From: a bacterium
GTDB lineage: Bacteria > Actinomycetota > Acidimicrobiia > Acidimicrobiales > CATQHL01
DNA length: 27,283 nt
Direction of reading: 5' to 3'
Assembly: GCA_026713745.1 (NCBI GenBank)
Contig: JAPONU010000154.1
Span: 1-27,283 of the forward strand
A program made the translations under genes and the position numbers. Shown here in pieces: positions 10,821 to 18,897 of the stretch (positions within the stretch are counted from its first letter, which is position 1; each line of letters opens with the position of its first letter). The notes under the pieces are model-generated. The model had not been told where the DNA came from. It searched no databases and saw nothing but the letters and a program-made list of their open reading frames with translations.

Positions 10821-12061
10821 GAGGCCGCCGCCTCAGCGGGAGCGGCCAGCACGGCGGCGAAACGCGCCACCGCCTCGTCGATCTCATCCGCCGAGACCAC
10901 TAGTGGCGGGGCGAAGCGCACCGCGCTGGGCGTGACGGCGTTGACCACCAGGCCCGCGGCCAAGCACCCTGCGGCCACCTCGCCGGCGCTGCGGCCGGGC
11001 GCCGGATCCAACTCGGCGGCGAGCAGCAGGCCGAGGCCGCGCACGCGGGCCACTGACGGCAGCGCCTCGAGTCCCGCCGCCAGGCGCGCGCCGGCGGCGT
11101 TGGCAGCAGCGGGAGCGTCCATCTCGATCATGCACTCCAGGACGGCGCGGGCCGCGGCGGTGGCGAGAGGCTGGCCGCCGAAGGTGGTGGCGTGATCGCC
11201 GGGGCGGAACGCGCCGGCCACCTCGGCCCGTGCCCAGCAGGCACCGATGGGAACACCGTTGCCGAGCGCCTTGGCCATCGTGACCACGTCGGGCTGCACG
11301 CCGCTGTGCTGGTGGGCGAACCAGCGCCCGGTGCGCGCCAGACCGGTCTGCACCTCGTCGAACATCAGCAGCAGGCCCCGCTCGTCGCACAGCGCCCGCA
11401 GGTCCGGCAGGTAGTCCGCAGGAGGCACGTTCACACCGCCCTCGCCCTGGATCGGCTCGACGAGGATCGCGGCGGTGGTCTCGTCGACGACCTCGGCAAC
11501 GGCGGCCACATCCGCGAACGGCACGTGGCGGAACCCCTCGGGCAGCGGCTGGAACACTTCGTGCTTCTCGGGTTGGCCGGTGGCGTGCAGGGTGGCCAGC
11601 GTGCGGCCGTGGAACGAGCGAAGCGTCGAGATCACGGTGTGGCGGCCCCAGCCGGCCCAGCGGCGCGCCAGTTTGATGGCGGCCTCGTTGGCCTCGGCGC
11701 CGGAGTTGCAGAAGAAGACCTGCCCTCCCCCGCCCAGCAGTCCGTCGAGAGTCTGTGCCACGGGCCCGTTGTGTTCGGTGGCGAACAGGTTGGAGACGTG
11801 CAGCAGGCGCTGGGCCTGGGCGGCGAGGGCCTCGGCCACCCGCGGGTGGCTGTGGCCCAGACTCGTGACCGCCAGGCCCGAAAGGAAGTCCAGGTACTCG
11901 CGCCCCTCGCGGTCCCACAGGCGCGCTCCCTCCCCGCGCACGAACATCACCTGCGGCGGTCCGTAGCTGGGCATGAGCGGGCAGCGCTCAGCGCCGCCGG
12001 GCGCACCCACGGCGACGGCGTGCGGGCTCGTCTTCGCAGTTGGATCGGCCTGAGGATTCAT
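10817..12061 (-). CDS. argD: Acetylornithine aminotransferase
   Basis: PLP enzyme (class III aminotransferase) that makes N-acetylornithine from the semialdehyde with glutamate as donor; it may also act in lysine synthesis as succinyldiaminopimelate aminotransferase. 414 aa. CNSGAEANEAAIKLAR (118-133) binds the PLP phosphate, FDEVQTG (234-240) gives the Asp for the pyridine nitrogen, and Lys264 in MAKALGNGVPIGA forms the Schiff base. ATG at 12061 has GAGAGGG 4 bases upstream. Unlike the other junctions in this operon it is separated from the preceding argB by 148 bases that contain a palindromic repeat and a 21-bp tandem array. Confidence 0.96.
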   Translation of the reverse strand: MNPQADPTAKTSPHAVAVGAPGGAERCPLMPSYGPPQVMFVRGEGARLWDREGREYLDFLSGLAVTSLGHSHPRVAEALAAQAQRLLHVSNLFATEHNGPVAQTLDGLLGGGGQVFFCNSGAEANEAAIKLARRWAGWGRHTVISTLRSFHGRTLATLHATGQPEKHEVFQPLPEGFRHVPFADVAAVAEVVDETTAAILVEPIQGEGGVNVPPADYLPDLRALCDERGLLLMFDEVQTGLARTGRWFAHQHSGVQPDVVTMAKALGNGVPIGACWARAEVAGAFRPGDHATTFGGQPLATAAARAVLECMIEMDAPAAANAAGARLAAGLEALPSVARVRGLGLLLAAELDPAPGRSAGEVAAGCLAAGLVVNAVTPSAVRFAPPLVVSADEIDEAVARFAAVLAAPAEAAAS

Positions 12062-12127
12062 GGTGCCCTCTCGATCGTCGTGGAACCGATGCCTTCGTGA
12101 GTTGGCGTCCGCGGGATCGCCGCCGCG

Positions 12128-12154
12128 TGGATTCCGGCCTTCGCCGGAATGACG
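12128..12154. repeat. REP-like palindromic repeat, copy 1 (argB-argD gap)
   Basis: A 27-base element with an 8-bp perfect stem, ATTCCGGC (12131-12138) and GCCGGAAT (12143-12150), and CTTC loop, followed by GACG. The minus-strand reading encodes VIPAKAGI, the hallmark of a widespread class of dispersed intergenic repeats. A second copy lies at 18841-18867 with two base changes that preserve pairing. It could affect mRNA stability between argB and argD. Confidence 0.8.
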
Positions 12155-12208
12155 CGCAGGGACGCCGGAATCTCGGGCAGGGACTTCGGAATGTCGCGGA
12201 GGCTCGGC
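12146..12208. repeat. Three imperfect 21-bp tandem repeats
   Basis: Contiguous units at 12146-12166, 12167-12187 and 12188-12208 each start GGAAT and keep the pattern TCG or ACG then G(C/G)AGG. The first unit overlaps the right arm of the palindromic repeat, so the array appears to have grown from that element. Only the period and partial identity are visible (roughly two thirds of positions). It fills most of the argB-argD spacer and ends 2 bases before the argB stop codon position. Confidence 0.7.
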
Positions 12209-12209
12209 A

Positions 12210-13106
12210 TCACGGGTCCATCCCCTGGGGGTCGGGGCGGATCATGGTGCCGACGCCGGCGTCGGTGAAGAGTTCCAGCAGCAGCACGTGAGGATGGGTG
12301 CCGTCGAGGAGGTGCGCCGAACCGACGCCGTTGCGCACCGCATGCAGGCAAGCCTCGACCTTGGGGATCATCCCGCCCTCGACACCACCGCGAGCCAGGA
12401 TCCCCGCCAACTCCCCTGCCGTCACATCCGAGAGGACGCTCTCGGGCACGTCGGTATCCGCGAGCAGACCCGCCACGTCGGTCAGCACCACGAGACGCTC
12501 GGCACTCAGCGCCGCAGCGAGAGCACCCGCCACCGTGTCGGAGTTGATGTTGTACGGCTGGGCGGCGTCATCGGCCCCGATCGTGGAGACGACGGGGATG
12601 TAGCCCAGTTCCTGGAGGTTCCGGACGATGCCCGGATTAACCGCCGCCACCTCGCCGACGTAGCCCAGCGCCGGATCGCGCGGCGCGGCGCGGATCAGAC
12701 CGGCATCCTCACCGGAGAGGCCCACGGCCAGCGGGACGATTGCGTTGATGGCCGAGGTGATGTCGCGGTTGACCTTCCCGACCAGCACCATGCGGGCGAT
12801 GTCGAGGGTCTCGGCATCGGTCACACGGCGCCCGTCCACGAAGGCGGGCTCCTTGCCCAACCGGCCCATCAGGTCATCGATCTGCGGCCCGCCGCCATGC
12901 ACGATGACCGGGCGGATCCCAACGGAGTGCATCAGCACGACATCGCCGGCGATGGCGCGCGCCGCATCCGGATCGCTCACCGGAACACCGCCGAACTTGA
13001 TGACGACCGTGCGCCCGGCGAAGCGCTGGATGTAGGGCAGCGACTGGGTGAGCACCTCGGCGGTGACCTGAGGCGCGCTTGTGTGGGAAGCGGGATCGGG
13101 GCTCAT
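12210..13106 (-). CDS. argB: N-acetylglutamate kinase
   Basis: Phosphorylates N-acetylglutamate, the usual committed and feedback-regulated step when ArgJ recycles acetyl groups. 298 aa, amino-acid kinase fold. VIKFGG (35-40) has the phosphate-binding Lys37, VHGGGPQID (69-77) is the glycine-rich substrate loop, and EGGMIPKVEACLHAV (in the C-terminal third) is the ATP site with its Lys. The N-terminal helix LPYIQRFAG and the C-terminal ELFTDAGVGTMI are features of arginine-inhibited kinases, so feedback inhibition by arginine is expected. ATG at 13106 shares one base with the argJ stop (TGATG). Confidence 0.96.
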   Translation of the reverse strand: MSPDPASHTSAPQVTAEVLTQSLPYIQRFAGRTVVIKFGGVPVSDPDAARAIAGDVVLMHSVGIRPVIVHGGGPQIDDLMGRLGKEPAFVDGRRVTDAETLDIARMVLVGKVNRDITSAINAIVPLAVGLSGEDAGLIRAAPRDPALGYVGEVAAVNPGIVRNLQELGYIPVVSTIGADDAAQPYNINSDTVAGALAAALSAERLVVLTDVAGLLADTDVPESVLSDVTAGELAGILARGGVEGGMIPKVEACLHAVRNGVGSAHLLDGTHPHVLLLELFTDAGVGTMIRPDPQGMDP

Positions 13107-14269
13107 CAGCTCGTCCGGGAGTTCTCGTCGATGTACGCGTGGGAGAGGTCAACGGTGACGATCTCTGCCTGCCCGTCGCCCATGCCGAGATCCACGTTCA
13201 GGTGCAGGCGGCGTTGACGCATGTACGCCCCGATCGCCTCGGCGTCGGGTTGCTGGGGGCGCCCCTCGGCGTACACCACGTGCTCGCCGTAGGAAATGGT
13301 GATGCGCTCGGGGTCGAACGCCACACCGGCGGCGCCGAACTCGCTGGCTATGCGGCCCCAGTAGGGGTCCTCGCCGAACCAGGAGCACTTCACGAGCTGG
13401 CAGTTGGCGCAGTCCCTGGCGGCCTTGGCGGCCTCGGCGTCGCCGGCGGCGCCGGTGACCCGCAGCAGCACGGTCTTGGTGGAACCCTCGGCGTCGTCGG
13501 CCATCTGCAGCGCCAGGTCACCGCAGGCACCGGCGACGGCCGCGGCGAGTTCATGGTGAGGCACCGGGCCGGCGCGGCCGTTCGCCAGCAGCAGCACGGT
13601 GTCGTTGGTGGACTGGGCGCCGTCGACGGTGAGACGGTTGAAGCTGGTCGAGACCGCTTCGCGCAGGATGCGCTGTAACTCAGCGGGTTCCGCGGCGGCG
13701 TCGGTGGTGAGCACGGCCAGCATGGTGGCCATGTTCGGCTCCAGCATGGCTGCACCCTTGGCGATGCCGCCGACCGTGAAGCCGCCGCCGTCCACACTGA
13801 CCTCCTTGGGCACCGTGTCGGTTGTCATCATGGCTCTGGCGGCCTCGCTGCCGCCGCCGGCGTGCCGGGCCGCCACCACCCGCGGGATTCCCGCGACGAT
13901 GAGGTCCATCGGCAACTCGAAGCCGATCAGGCCGGTGGAGCACACCAGCACCTGATCGCTGCCGCAGCCCAGGGCTTGCGCCGTGAGATCGCACATGCGC
14001 TCGGCGTCCGCAAGGCCCTGCGCACCGGTGGCGGCGTTGGCGTTGCCACTATTGAGGATCACGGCCGCTGCCCTCCCGCCGGAGACCTCCAGGTTGCGGC
14101 GCGTGATCAGCACGGGCGCGGCGGTCATCTTGTTGGACGTGAACACCCCGGCTGCGGCCACCGGCGCGGCGTCGGCAGTGGCCACGACCGACATGTCCGG
14201 AGTGCCCGACGGCTTGATGCCCGCGGTGAAACCCGCGGCGAGGAACCCGTCGACGGCGGTGACACTCAC
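13106..14269 (-). CDS. argJ: Glutamate N-acetyltransferase / ornithine acetyltransferase
   Basis: Moves the acetyl group from N-acetylornithine to glutamate, closing the cyclic arginine pathway; some ArgJ proteins also use acetyl-CoA. 387 aa. The precursor cleaves itself before Thr182 in EPNMATML, giving alpha and beta chains with Thr182 as nucleophile; STGLIG (111-116) forms the oxyanion hole. The frame is open to 14380, but GTG at 14269 overlaps the argC stop (GTGA) and fits the family N-terminus. Whether it is mono- or bifunctional cannot be read from sequence alone. Confidence 0.96.
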   Translation of the reverse strand: MSVTAVDGFLAAGFTAGIKPSGTPDMSVVATADAAPVAAAGVFTSNKMTAAPVLITRRNLEVSGGRAAAVILNSGNANAATGAQGLADAERMCDLTAQALGCGSDQVLVCSTGLIGFELPMDLIVAGIPRVVAARHAGGGSEAARAMMTTDTVPKEVSVDGGGFTVGGIAKGAAMLEPNMATMLAVLTTDAAAEPAELQRILREAVSTSFNRLTVDGAQSTNDTVLLLANGRAGPVPHHELAAAVAGACGDLALQMADDAEGSTKTVLLRVTGAAGDAEAAKAARDCANCQLVKCSWFGEDPYWGRIASEFGAAGVAFDPERITISYGEHVVYAEGRPQQPDAEAIGAYMRQRRLHLNVDLGMGDGQAEIVTVDLSHAYIDENSRTS

Positions 14270-15288
14270 GGGTACATCCCCACGGTGGCGAGGCCGGCAG
14301 TCTCGTCGATCCCGCTCAGTAGGTTGGCGCACTGAACCGCCTGCCCCGATGCCCCCTTGCCGAGGTTGTCGATGGCGCACAGCGTCATGATCCAGCCGGT
14401 GCGCGAGTCGTGGCGGGCGGTGAGGTGGGCACTGTTGGAGCCGAGCGTGGCCTTCGTGGAGGGGGGGCGGTCGCTCACGGTCACGAATGGCTCGCCCGCG
14501 TAGGCGCCCTGCAGGACTGAGAGCAGGTCGTCGCTGTCACAGGCACCGGAGGGGCGCGCGTAGCACGTGGCCAGGATGCCCCGGTTCATGGGCGCCAGGT
14601 GGGGGGTGAACAGCACTCCGGCGCCGCTGGCCTGCTCGATTTCGGGGGTGTGACGGTGGTCCAGGAGCCCGTAGGCCGTGAAGTCCTCGTCGACGGCACA
14701 GAAGCTGGTGTGGGGCTTCGCCGGTCGCCCGGCACCGGACACGCCGCTGGCGGCGTCCACGATCACGCCGTCGGGTTCGATGACTCCGGCGCGAACGAGC
14801 GGGGCCAGCGCCAGGGCTGCAGCGGTTGGGTAGCAGCCGGGCGCTGCCACGGCGGAGGCGCCGGCGAACGTGTCGCGGTACAGCTCGGGCAGCCCGTAGG
14901 CGAAAGCATCGAGATGATCGGGGGCCTCGTGGGTCTCGCCGTACCACTGCTGGTAGAGGGCGGGATCGCGCAGCCGGAAATCGGCGGCGAGGTCCACGAT
15001 GCGAGCGCCGGTGCCGGCTTCGAGCAGTGCCGGAACGATCCGCTGGGAGGCCCCGTGCGGCAGTGCGAGGAACACGACGTCGGCACCTGCCACCTCATCC
15101 GGCTCGTAGCTGCTGAAGATCAAGTCCGGGTAGGCCGGACCGAGGCTCGGATAGAGATGGCCCACCGCCACGCCCGCCTGGGAGTCACCGGTCGCCACGG
15201 CGACAGCCATGGCCGGATGCGCGGCCATGATGCGCAACAACTCGGCCCCGGCGAAACCGGATGCTCCGACGATCGCCACGGAGAGCAT
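14266..15288 (-). CDS. argC: N-acetyl-gamma-glutamyl-phosphate reductase
   Basis: NADPH-dependent reduction of N-acetylglutamyl phosphate to the semialdehyde. 340 aa. GASGFAG (8-14) is the dinucleotide-binding loop, and Cys152 in APGCYPTAA is the catalytic thiol; a C-terminal segment HDSRTGWIMTLCAIDNLGKG is also family-typical. It is the first gene of the arg operon. No ribosome-binding site precedes ATG 15288, and a good -10 hexamer lies only 6 bases upstream, so the mRNA probably starts at the ATG itself. Confidence 0.96.
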   Translation of the reverse strand: MLSVAIVGASGFAGAELLRIMAAHPAMAVAVATGDSQAGVAVGHLYPSLGPAYPDLIFSSYEPDEVAGADVVFLALPHGASQRIVPALLEAGTGARIVDLAADFRLRDPALYQQWYGETHEAPDHLDAFAYGLPELYRDTFAGASAVAAPGCYPTAAALALAPLVRAGVIEPDGVIVDAASGVSGAGRPAKPHTSFCAVDEDFTAYGLLDHRHTPEIEQASGAGVLFTPHLAPMNRGILATCYARPSGACDSDDLLSVLQGAYAGEPFVTVSDRPPSTKATLGSNSAHLTARHDSRTGWIMTLCAIDNLGKGASGQAVQCANLLSGIDETAGLATVGMYP

Positions 15289-15294
15289 GACACA

Positions 15295-15324
15295 ATCATA
15301 CAGTGTTATGAATCAATATGCAAT
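15295..15324 (-). promoter_or_regulatory. arg operon promoter overlapping an ARG-box-like operator
   Basis: Minus strand: TTGCAT (15323-15318), 17-base spacer, TATGAT (15300-15295), then 6 bases to the argC ATG. On the plus strand the 18-mer 15307-15324 contains TGAATCAATATGCA, one base from the ArgR consensus TGAAT-N4-ATTCA, lying across the -35 hexamer and spacer where bound ArgR would block polymerase. A perfect inverted repeat TCATA-N6-TATGA (15296-15311) covers the -10. The stretch is strikingly AT-rich against its surroundings. Confidence 0.7.
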
Positions 15325-15337
15325 ACTGGATTTCGAT

Positions 15338-15365
15338 CGACTCCGTCCCGCCTCGGACGGAGTCG
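15338..15365 (-). terminator. Hairpin after pheT, before the arg promoter
   Basis: A perfect 11-bp stem, CGACTCCGTCC (15338-15348) and GGACGGAGTCG (15355-15365), with a 6-base loop, lies about 22 bases beyond the pheT stop and just upstream of the argC promoter. There is no T tract after it on the minus strand. It is well placed to separate the translation cluster from the arg operon. Confidence 0.65.
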
Positions 15366-15387
15366 CAATGGGAGTCGCGCGGCCGAC

Positions 15388-17772
15388 TCACTCCCGCAGG
15401 GCGGCTCCCGTAGCGGCGGCTGCTTGGATGCAGGCGGCGCGGATGTCGCCCACCTCGGCGTCGGTGAGGGTGCGGTCGGCGGCCTGCAGGCGCAGGCGCC
15501 AGGCGACGCTGCGGCGATCGGCGCCGAGCCGGTCGGGGTCGCGGAACACGTCGAAGAGGTGCAGCGAGACAAGCGTGTCGCCGGCCGCCCGGCGCAGCGC
15601 CCCCTCGACCGTCGCGGCGGGGGTGGCGTCGTCGATGACGAACGCCAGATCCACGTCGCTGGACGGGAAGCGACTGGGCGGGCGGTAGCGGGGGCTGTCG
15701 AGGTGGGACTCCAGCAGCAGGCCCAGATCGCACTCCAGCCAGGCCACCCGCTCGGCGATGTCGAAGGCCTCGGTCACCGCAGGGTCGATCTCGCCGAGGA
15801 GGCCGACCGTCCCACCGCCGGCGACAAGGGTCGCCGACCGGGTGGGGTGCAGCCCGGCCACCGCCTCGTTGCGGACCTCGGTCGGCACGAACGGCATGGC
15901 GCGGCGCAGGCGCTCCCACAGCGCTGCCGCGGCGGGGGCCTCATGGCCGGCCAGGGCCACCGCCAGGTGGTCGCTCTCGAAGGGCAACTCGCCGTCGCCC
16001 GGTGCGTGCACGCGTCCGATCTCGAACAGGGCCACACCCGGCTGGCGACGGGCGGCGTTGTAGGCGACCGCCTTGAGGAGGCCCGGCCGCAGCGACGTGC
16101 GCATGACGGACTCCTCGGCCACCAGCGGGTTGGTCACCGTGATCCCGTCGGGCGGCAGGCCGCAGCGCTCCAAGTCGCCGGGAGCCAGGAACGGCAGCGG
16201 CATGGCCTCCATCAGCCCGAATCCCGCCAGCACCTCGTGCGCCCGGCGCCGGGAGCGCTGGCGGGCCGTCAGGCCGCCGGAGTGCGGCGACTTGGGAACC
16301 GTCCGGGAGATGCGGCTGTAGCTCCAGAGACGGCCCACCTCCTCGATCACGTCGATCTCGGTGGAGCTGTCGGGGCGCCAGGACGGCACCGTCACATCCC
16401 ACACCTCGCCCGGGTAGCTGCGGAACTCGGGGGACGGCTCACCGGCGGCGGCGCTGACGCCGAAACCGATGGGCTCGAGGCAGGCGCGCATCTCGGCGGG
16501 CGTGAGGCCGGTGCCCAGAATGGCGTTGACCCGCCCGGTGCGGACGCGCACCGTCGGGCGCGGGGGCAGCTGTCCCTGCGCCTGCACCAACTCGGGCGCC
16601 AGCGTCACTCCCCCGGGTGCGGCCAACTCGGCAAAGCGTTCCAGTGCCCACGGAGCGATCTCGGGATCCACGCCGGCCTCGAAGCGGGCCGAAGCCTCGC
16701 TGCGCAATCCCAGGCGGCGCGAGGTGCGGGCGATGTCGGTCGGGTTCCACCAAGCGGCCTCCAGGAGCACCACCTGGGTCCCGCTGGAGATCTCCACGGT
16801 GGCGCCGCCCATGACACCGGCGATGCCGATGGCCCGGTCGGAGGCGTCGACGATTACCCCGTCGCCGGCATCGAGCGTGCGCACGACGCCGTCGAGGGTC
16901 TCGACCTGCTCGCCCTCGGCGGCCCGTCGCACTCCCAGCGCCCCGCCGGGCACCAAGTCGGCATCGAAGGCGTGCGAGGGCTGGCCGATCTCCAACATCA
17001 CGTAGTTGGAGAGGTCCACGACGAAGTTGATGGGTCGCATGCCGAGGGCCAGCAGGCGCCGGGCCAGCAGGGGTGGAGTCCGGGCCCCGGAGGCGTTTCG
17101 CAGCACTCGCACGCTGAAGCGCCCGCACAGGTCGGGAGCCAGGATCTCCACCGAAGTCGACTCCCCTGCAGGAGCCCCGGAGGTCTCGACCTGCGGCTGA
17201 GGCAGCTCGAAAGGCAGGCCCCGGCGGGCTGCCAGGTCGCGGGCCACGCCGAGGACCGACAGGGCGTCGGGGCGGTTGGGGTTCACTTCCAGGTCGAACA
17301 GCACGTCGCCTGCAACACCCAGGGCAGCGGTGAGATCGTCGCCCGCTTCGAGGCCCGCCGGCAGGATCATGATGCCGGTGGCATCGGGTCCCATCTCCAG
17401 CTCGGCCGCCGAGCACAACATGCCCTCCGAGGCCTGGCCGCGCATGCGCCGGCGCCCGATCTCCAGCCCGCTCGGCATGGTCGTACCAACCGTGGCGAGG
17501 GGCACCAGATCCCCGACGGCCATGTTGAAGGCGCCGCAACAGACCTGCCGCAACTCGCCGTCGCCGGCGTCGGTATCCACGAGCTGGATGCGGTCGGCGT
17601 CGGGATGCGGCCGCAGCCCGGCCACCCGGGCCACGACGATGCCGGCAGGCGCCGCGGCGAAGGTGACCATCTCCTCGACGGCCAGGCCCAGGTCGGAGAG
17701 ATCGTCGGCGATTCCTTGCGGCGAACCCTCGACAGGCGTGAACTCCTGCAGCCAGGACAGCAGCACCTTCAT
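15388..17772 (-). CDS. pheT: Phenylalanyl-tRNA synthetase beta subunit
   Basis: Beta chain of the (alpha-beta)2 PheRS; binds tRNA-Phe and edits mischarged tyrosine. 794 aa, the normal bacterial size. Order of domains: N-terminal B1 with the EMAPII/tRNA-binding fold (about 39-155; PHPDADRIQLV near 55-65), the B3/B4 editing domain (about 210-380, with SNYVMLEIGQPSHAFD), B5 (about 400-475), a catalytic-like core, and a C-terminal anticodon-binding FDX-ACB domain (about 700-794; SRFPSSDVDLAFV). The ATG shares a base with the pheS stop (TGATG). The frame runs on upstream to 18360 but only within pheS, so I took ATG 17772. Confidence 0.97.
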   Translation of the reverse strand: MKVLLSWLQEFTPVEGSPQGIADDLSDLGLAVEEMVTFAAAPAGIVVARVAGLRPHPDADRIQLVDTDAGDGELRQVCCGAFNMAVGDLVPLATVGTTMPSGLEIGRRRMRGQASEGMLCSAAELEMGPDATGIMILPAGLEAGDDLTAALGVAGDVLFDLEVNPNRPDALSVLGVARDLAARRGLPFELPQPQVETSGAPAGESTSVEILAPDLCGRFSVRVLRNASGARTPPLLARRLLALGMRPINFVVDLSNYVMLEIGQPSHAFDADLVPGGALGVRRAAEGEQVETLDGVVRTLDAGDGVIVDASDRAIGIAGVMGGATVEISSGTQVVLLEAAWWNPTDIARTSRRLGLRSEASARFEAGVDPEIAPWALERFAELAAPGGVTLAPELVQAQGQLPPRPTVRVRTGRVNAILGTGLTPAEMRACLEPIGFGVSAAAGEPSPEFRSYPGEVWDVTVPSWRPDSSTEIDVIEEVGRLWSYSRISRTVPKSPHSGGLTARQRSRRRAHEVLAGFGLMEAMPLPFLAPGDLERCGLPPDGITVTNPLVAEESVMRTSLRPGLLKAVAYNAARRQPGVALFEIGRVHAPGDGELPFESDHLAVALAGHEAPAAAALWERLRRAMPFVPTEVRNEAVAGLHPTRSATLVAGGGTVGLLGEIDPAVTEAFDIAERVAWLECDLGLLLESHLDSPRYRPPSRFPSSDVDLAFVIDDATPAATVEGALRRAAGDTLVSLHLFDVFRDPDRLGADRRSVAWRLRLQAADRTLTDAEVGDIRAACIQAAAATGAALRE

Positions 17773-18794
17773 CAGAACTGCTCCAGGAACCGCACGTCGT
17801 TGGTCCAGAGGTCCCGCAGGTCGGCGATGCCGTAGCGGATCATGGCCAGGCGGTCGATGCCGAAGCCGAAGGCGAACCCGCTCCAGCGCTCGGAGTCCAC
17901 GCCGCAGACCTCGAGCACCGAGGGATGCACGACGCCGCAGCCACCCAACTCGAGCCAGGTGCCGTCGGGGCGCTGCACGTCGAATTCGGCGGAGGGCTCG
18001 GTGAACGGGAAGTACGAGGGACGCAGGCGGGACGTGAACCCGGGACCGAAGTAGGCCGTCGTGAACGTCTCGATGGCACCGGCCAGGTCGCCCAGGGTGA
18101 TGCCGTCGTCGATCACGAGCCCCTCGATCTGGTGGAAGACCGGCATGTGGGTGGCATCGGCTGTGTCCTGGCGGTAGCAGCGGCCCGGCGCCACGACGTA
18201 CAGCGGCGGGGACTGGTTCTGCATGACCCGAACCTGCACAGGAGAGGTGTGGGTGCGCAGCAGCGTGCCGGCAGGCGGGCCGTGGTCGACATACAGGGTG
18301 TCGTACATGTCGCGTGCCGGATGCCCCGGTGGGAAGTTGAGCGCCCCGAAGTTGTGCCACTCGGTCTCGATCTCGGGGCCCTCGGCGACGGTGTACCCCA
18401 TGGCGCAGAACACGTCCTCGAGGCGCCGCTGGGTCTGGGTGATCACGTGCAGCCGTCCCAGGGGCGGCGGTTCGGCCAGCTCGGTGAGGTCGAGGCGCTC
18501 GGCCTCGAGCTGCCGGCGGCGCTCGGCGGCCCGCAACTCCTCGAGACGGGCGTCGTAGCGGGCCTCGACGGTGGCCAGCGCCTCGCTGAGGGCGCGGCCG
18601 GCCACCGGTCGATCCTCCGGTGCCAACCCGCCCAGCCGGCGGCGCAGCCCTGTCAGCGGCGAACCCCTGCCGAGCAGGTCGGGGCGGGCTGCGGTCAGCT
18701 CGGCGACGCTGCCCACAGCCTCGAGGGTGGCGATGGCCGCGGCGGTCAGAGCGCCGGCCTCGGCAGCCAGGGCGGCGGGTGCGTCAGGAGTCAT
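17772..18794 (-). CDS. pheS: Phenylalanyl-tRNA synthetase alpha subunit
   Basis: Catalytic chain of PheRS, class II synthetase. 340 aa. A coiled-coil N-terminus (about 70-105) precedes the catalytic domain. Motif 2 region LLRTHTSPVQVRVM (178-191), DATHMPVFHQIEG (213-225), GGCGVVHP (284-291) and motif 3 GFAFGFGIDRLAMIR (306-320) are all present. ATG 18794 fits the family N-terminus; the upstream open frame reads through the palindromic repeat and is not coding. I see no ribosome-binding site, so it may rely on readthrough from upstream genes or weak initiation. Confidence 0.96.
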   Translation of the reverse strand: MTPDAPAALAAEAGALTAAAIATLEAVGSVAELTAARPDLLGRGSPLTGLRRRLGGLAPEDRPVAGRALSEALATVEARYDARLEELRAAERRRQLEAERLDLTELAEPPPLGRLHVITQTQRRLEDVFCAMGYTVAEGPEIETEWHNFGALNFPPGHPARDMYDTLYVDHGPPAGTLLRTHTSPVQVRVMQNQSPPLYVVAPGRCYRQDTADATHMPVFHQIEGLVIDDGITLGDLAGAIETFTTAYFGPGFTSRLRPSYFPFTEPSAEFDVQRPDGTWLELGGCGVVHPSVLEVCGVDSERWSGFAFGFGIDRLAMIRYGIADLRDLWTNDVRFLEQF

Positions 18795-18840
18795 GGTGAA
18801 GAAAGCAGGTTGCGGTACCGCGAGCGGTGCGGCTGAACAC

Positions 18841-18867
18841 TGGATCCCGGCCTTCGCCGGGATGACG
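18841..18867. repeat. REP-like palindromic repeat, copy 2 (upstream of pheS)
   Basis: Same 27-base element as at 12128-12154, differing at two positions. Stem arms ATCCCGGC (18844-18851) and GCCGGGAT (18856-18863) both changed, a T-A pair becoming C-G, so base pairing is kept. The minus-strand frame again reads VIPAKAGI. It lies in the 103-base gap between the methyltransferase and pheS. Confidence 0.8.
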
Positions 18868-18897
18868 AATCGAAGGGAACGAGGTGCACGGCGCAAA

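Noticed and set aside
14599..17835. A plus-strand open frame of over 1000 codons opposite argC, pheT
   Set aside because: It lacks family motifs, is His/Gly/Gln-rich, and mirrors the codon bias of the real genes on the minus strand. Long antisense frames are expected at this GC content; the same applies to the frame opposite the PBP (2260-4164) and opposite argG/argH.
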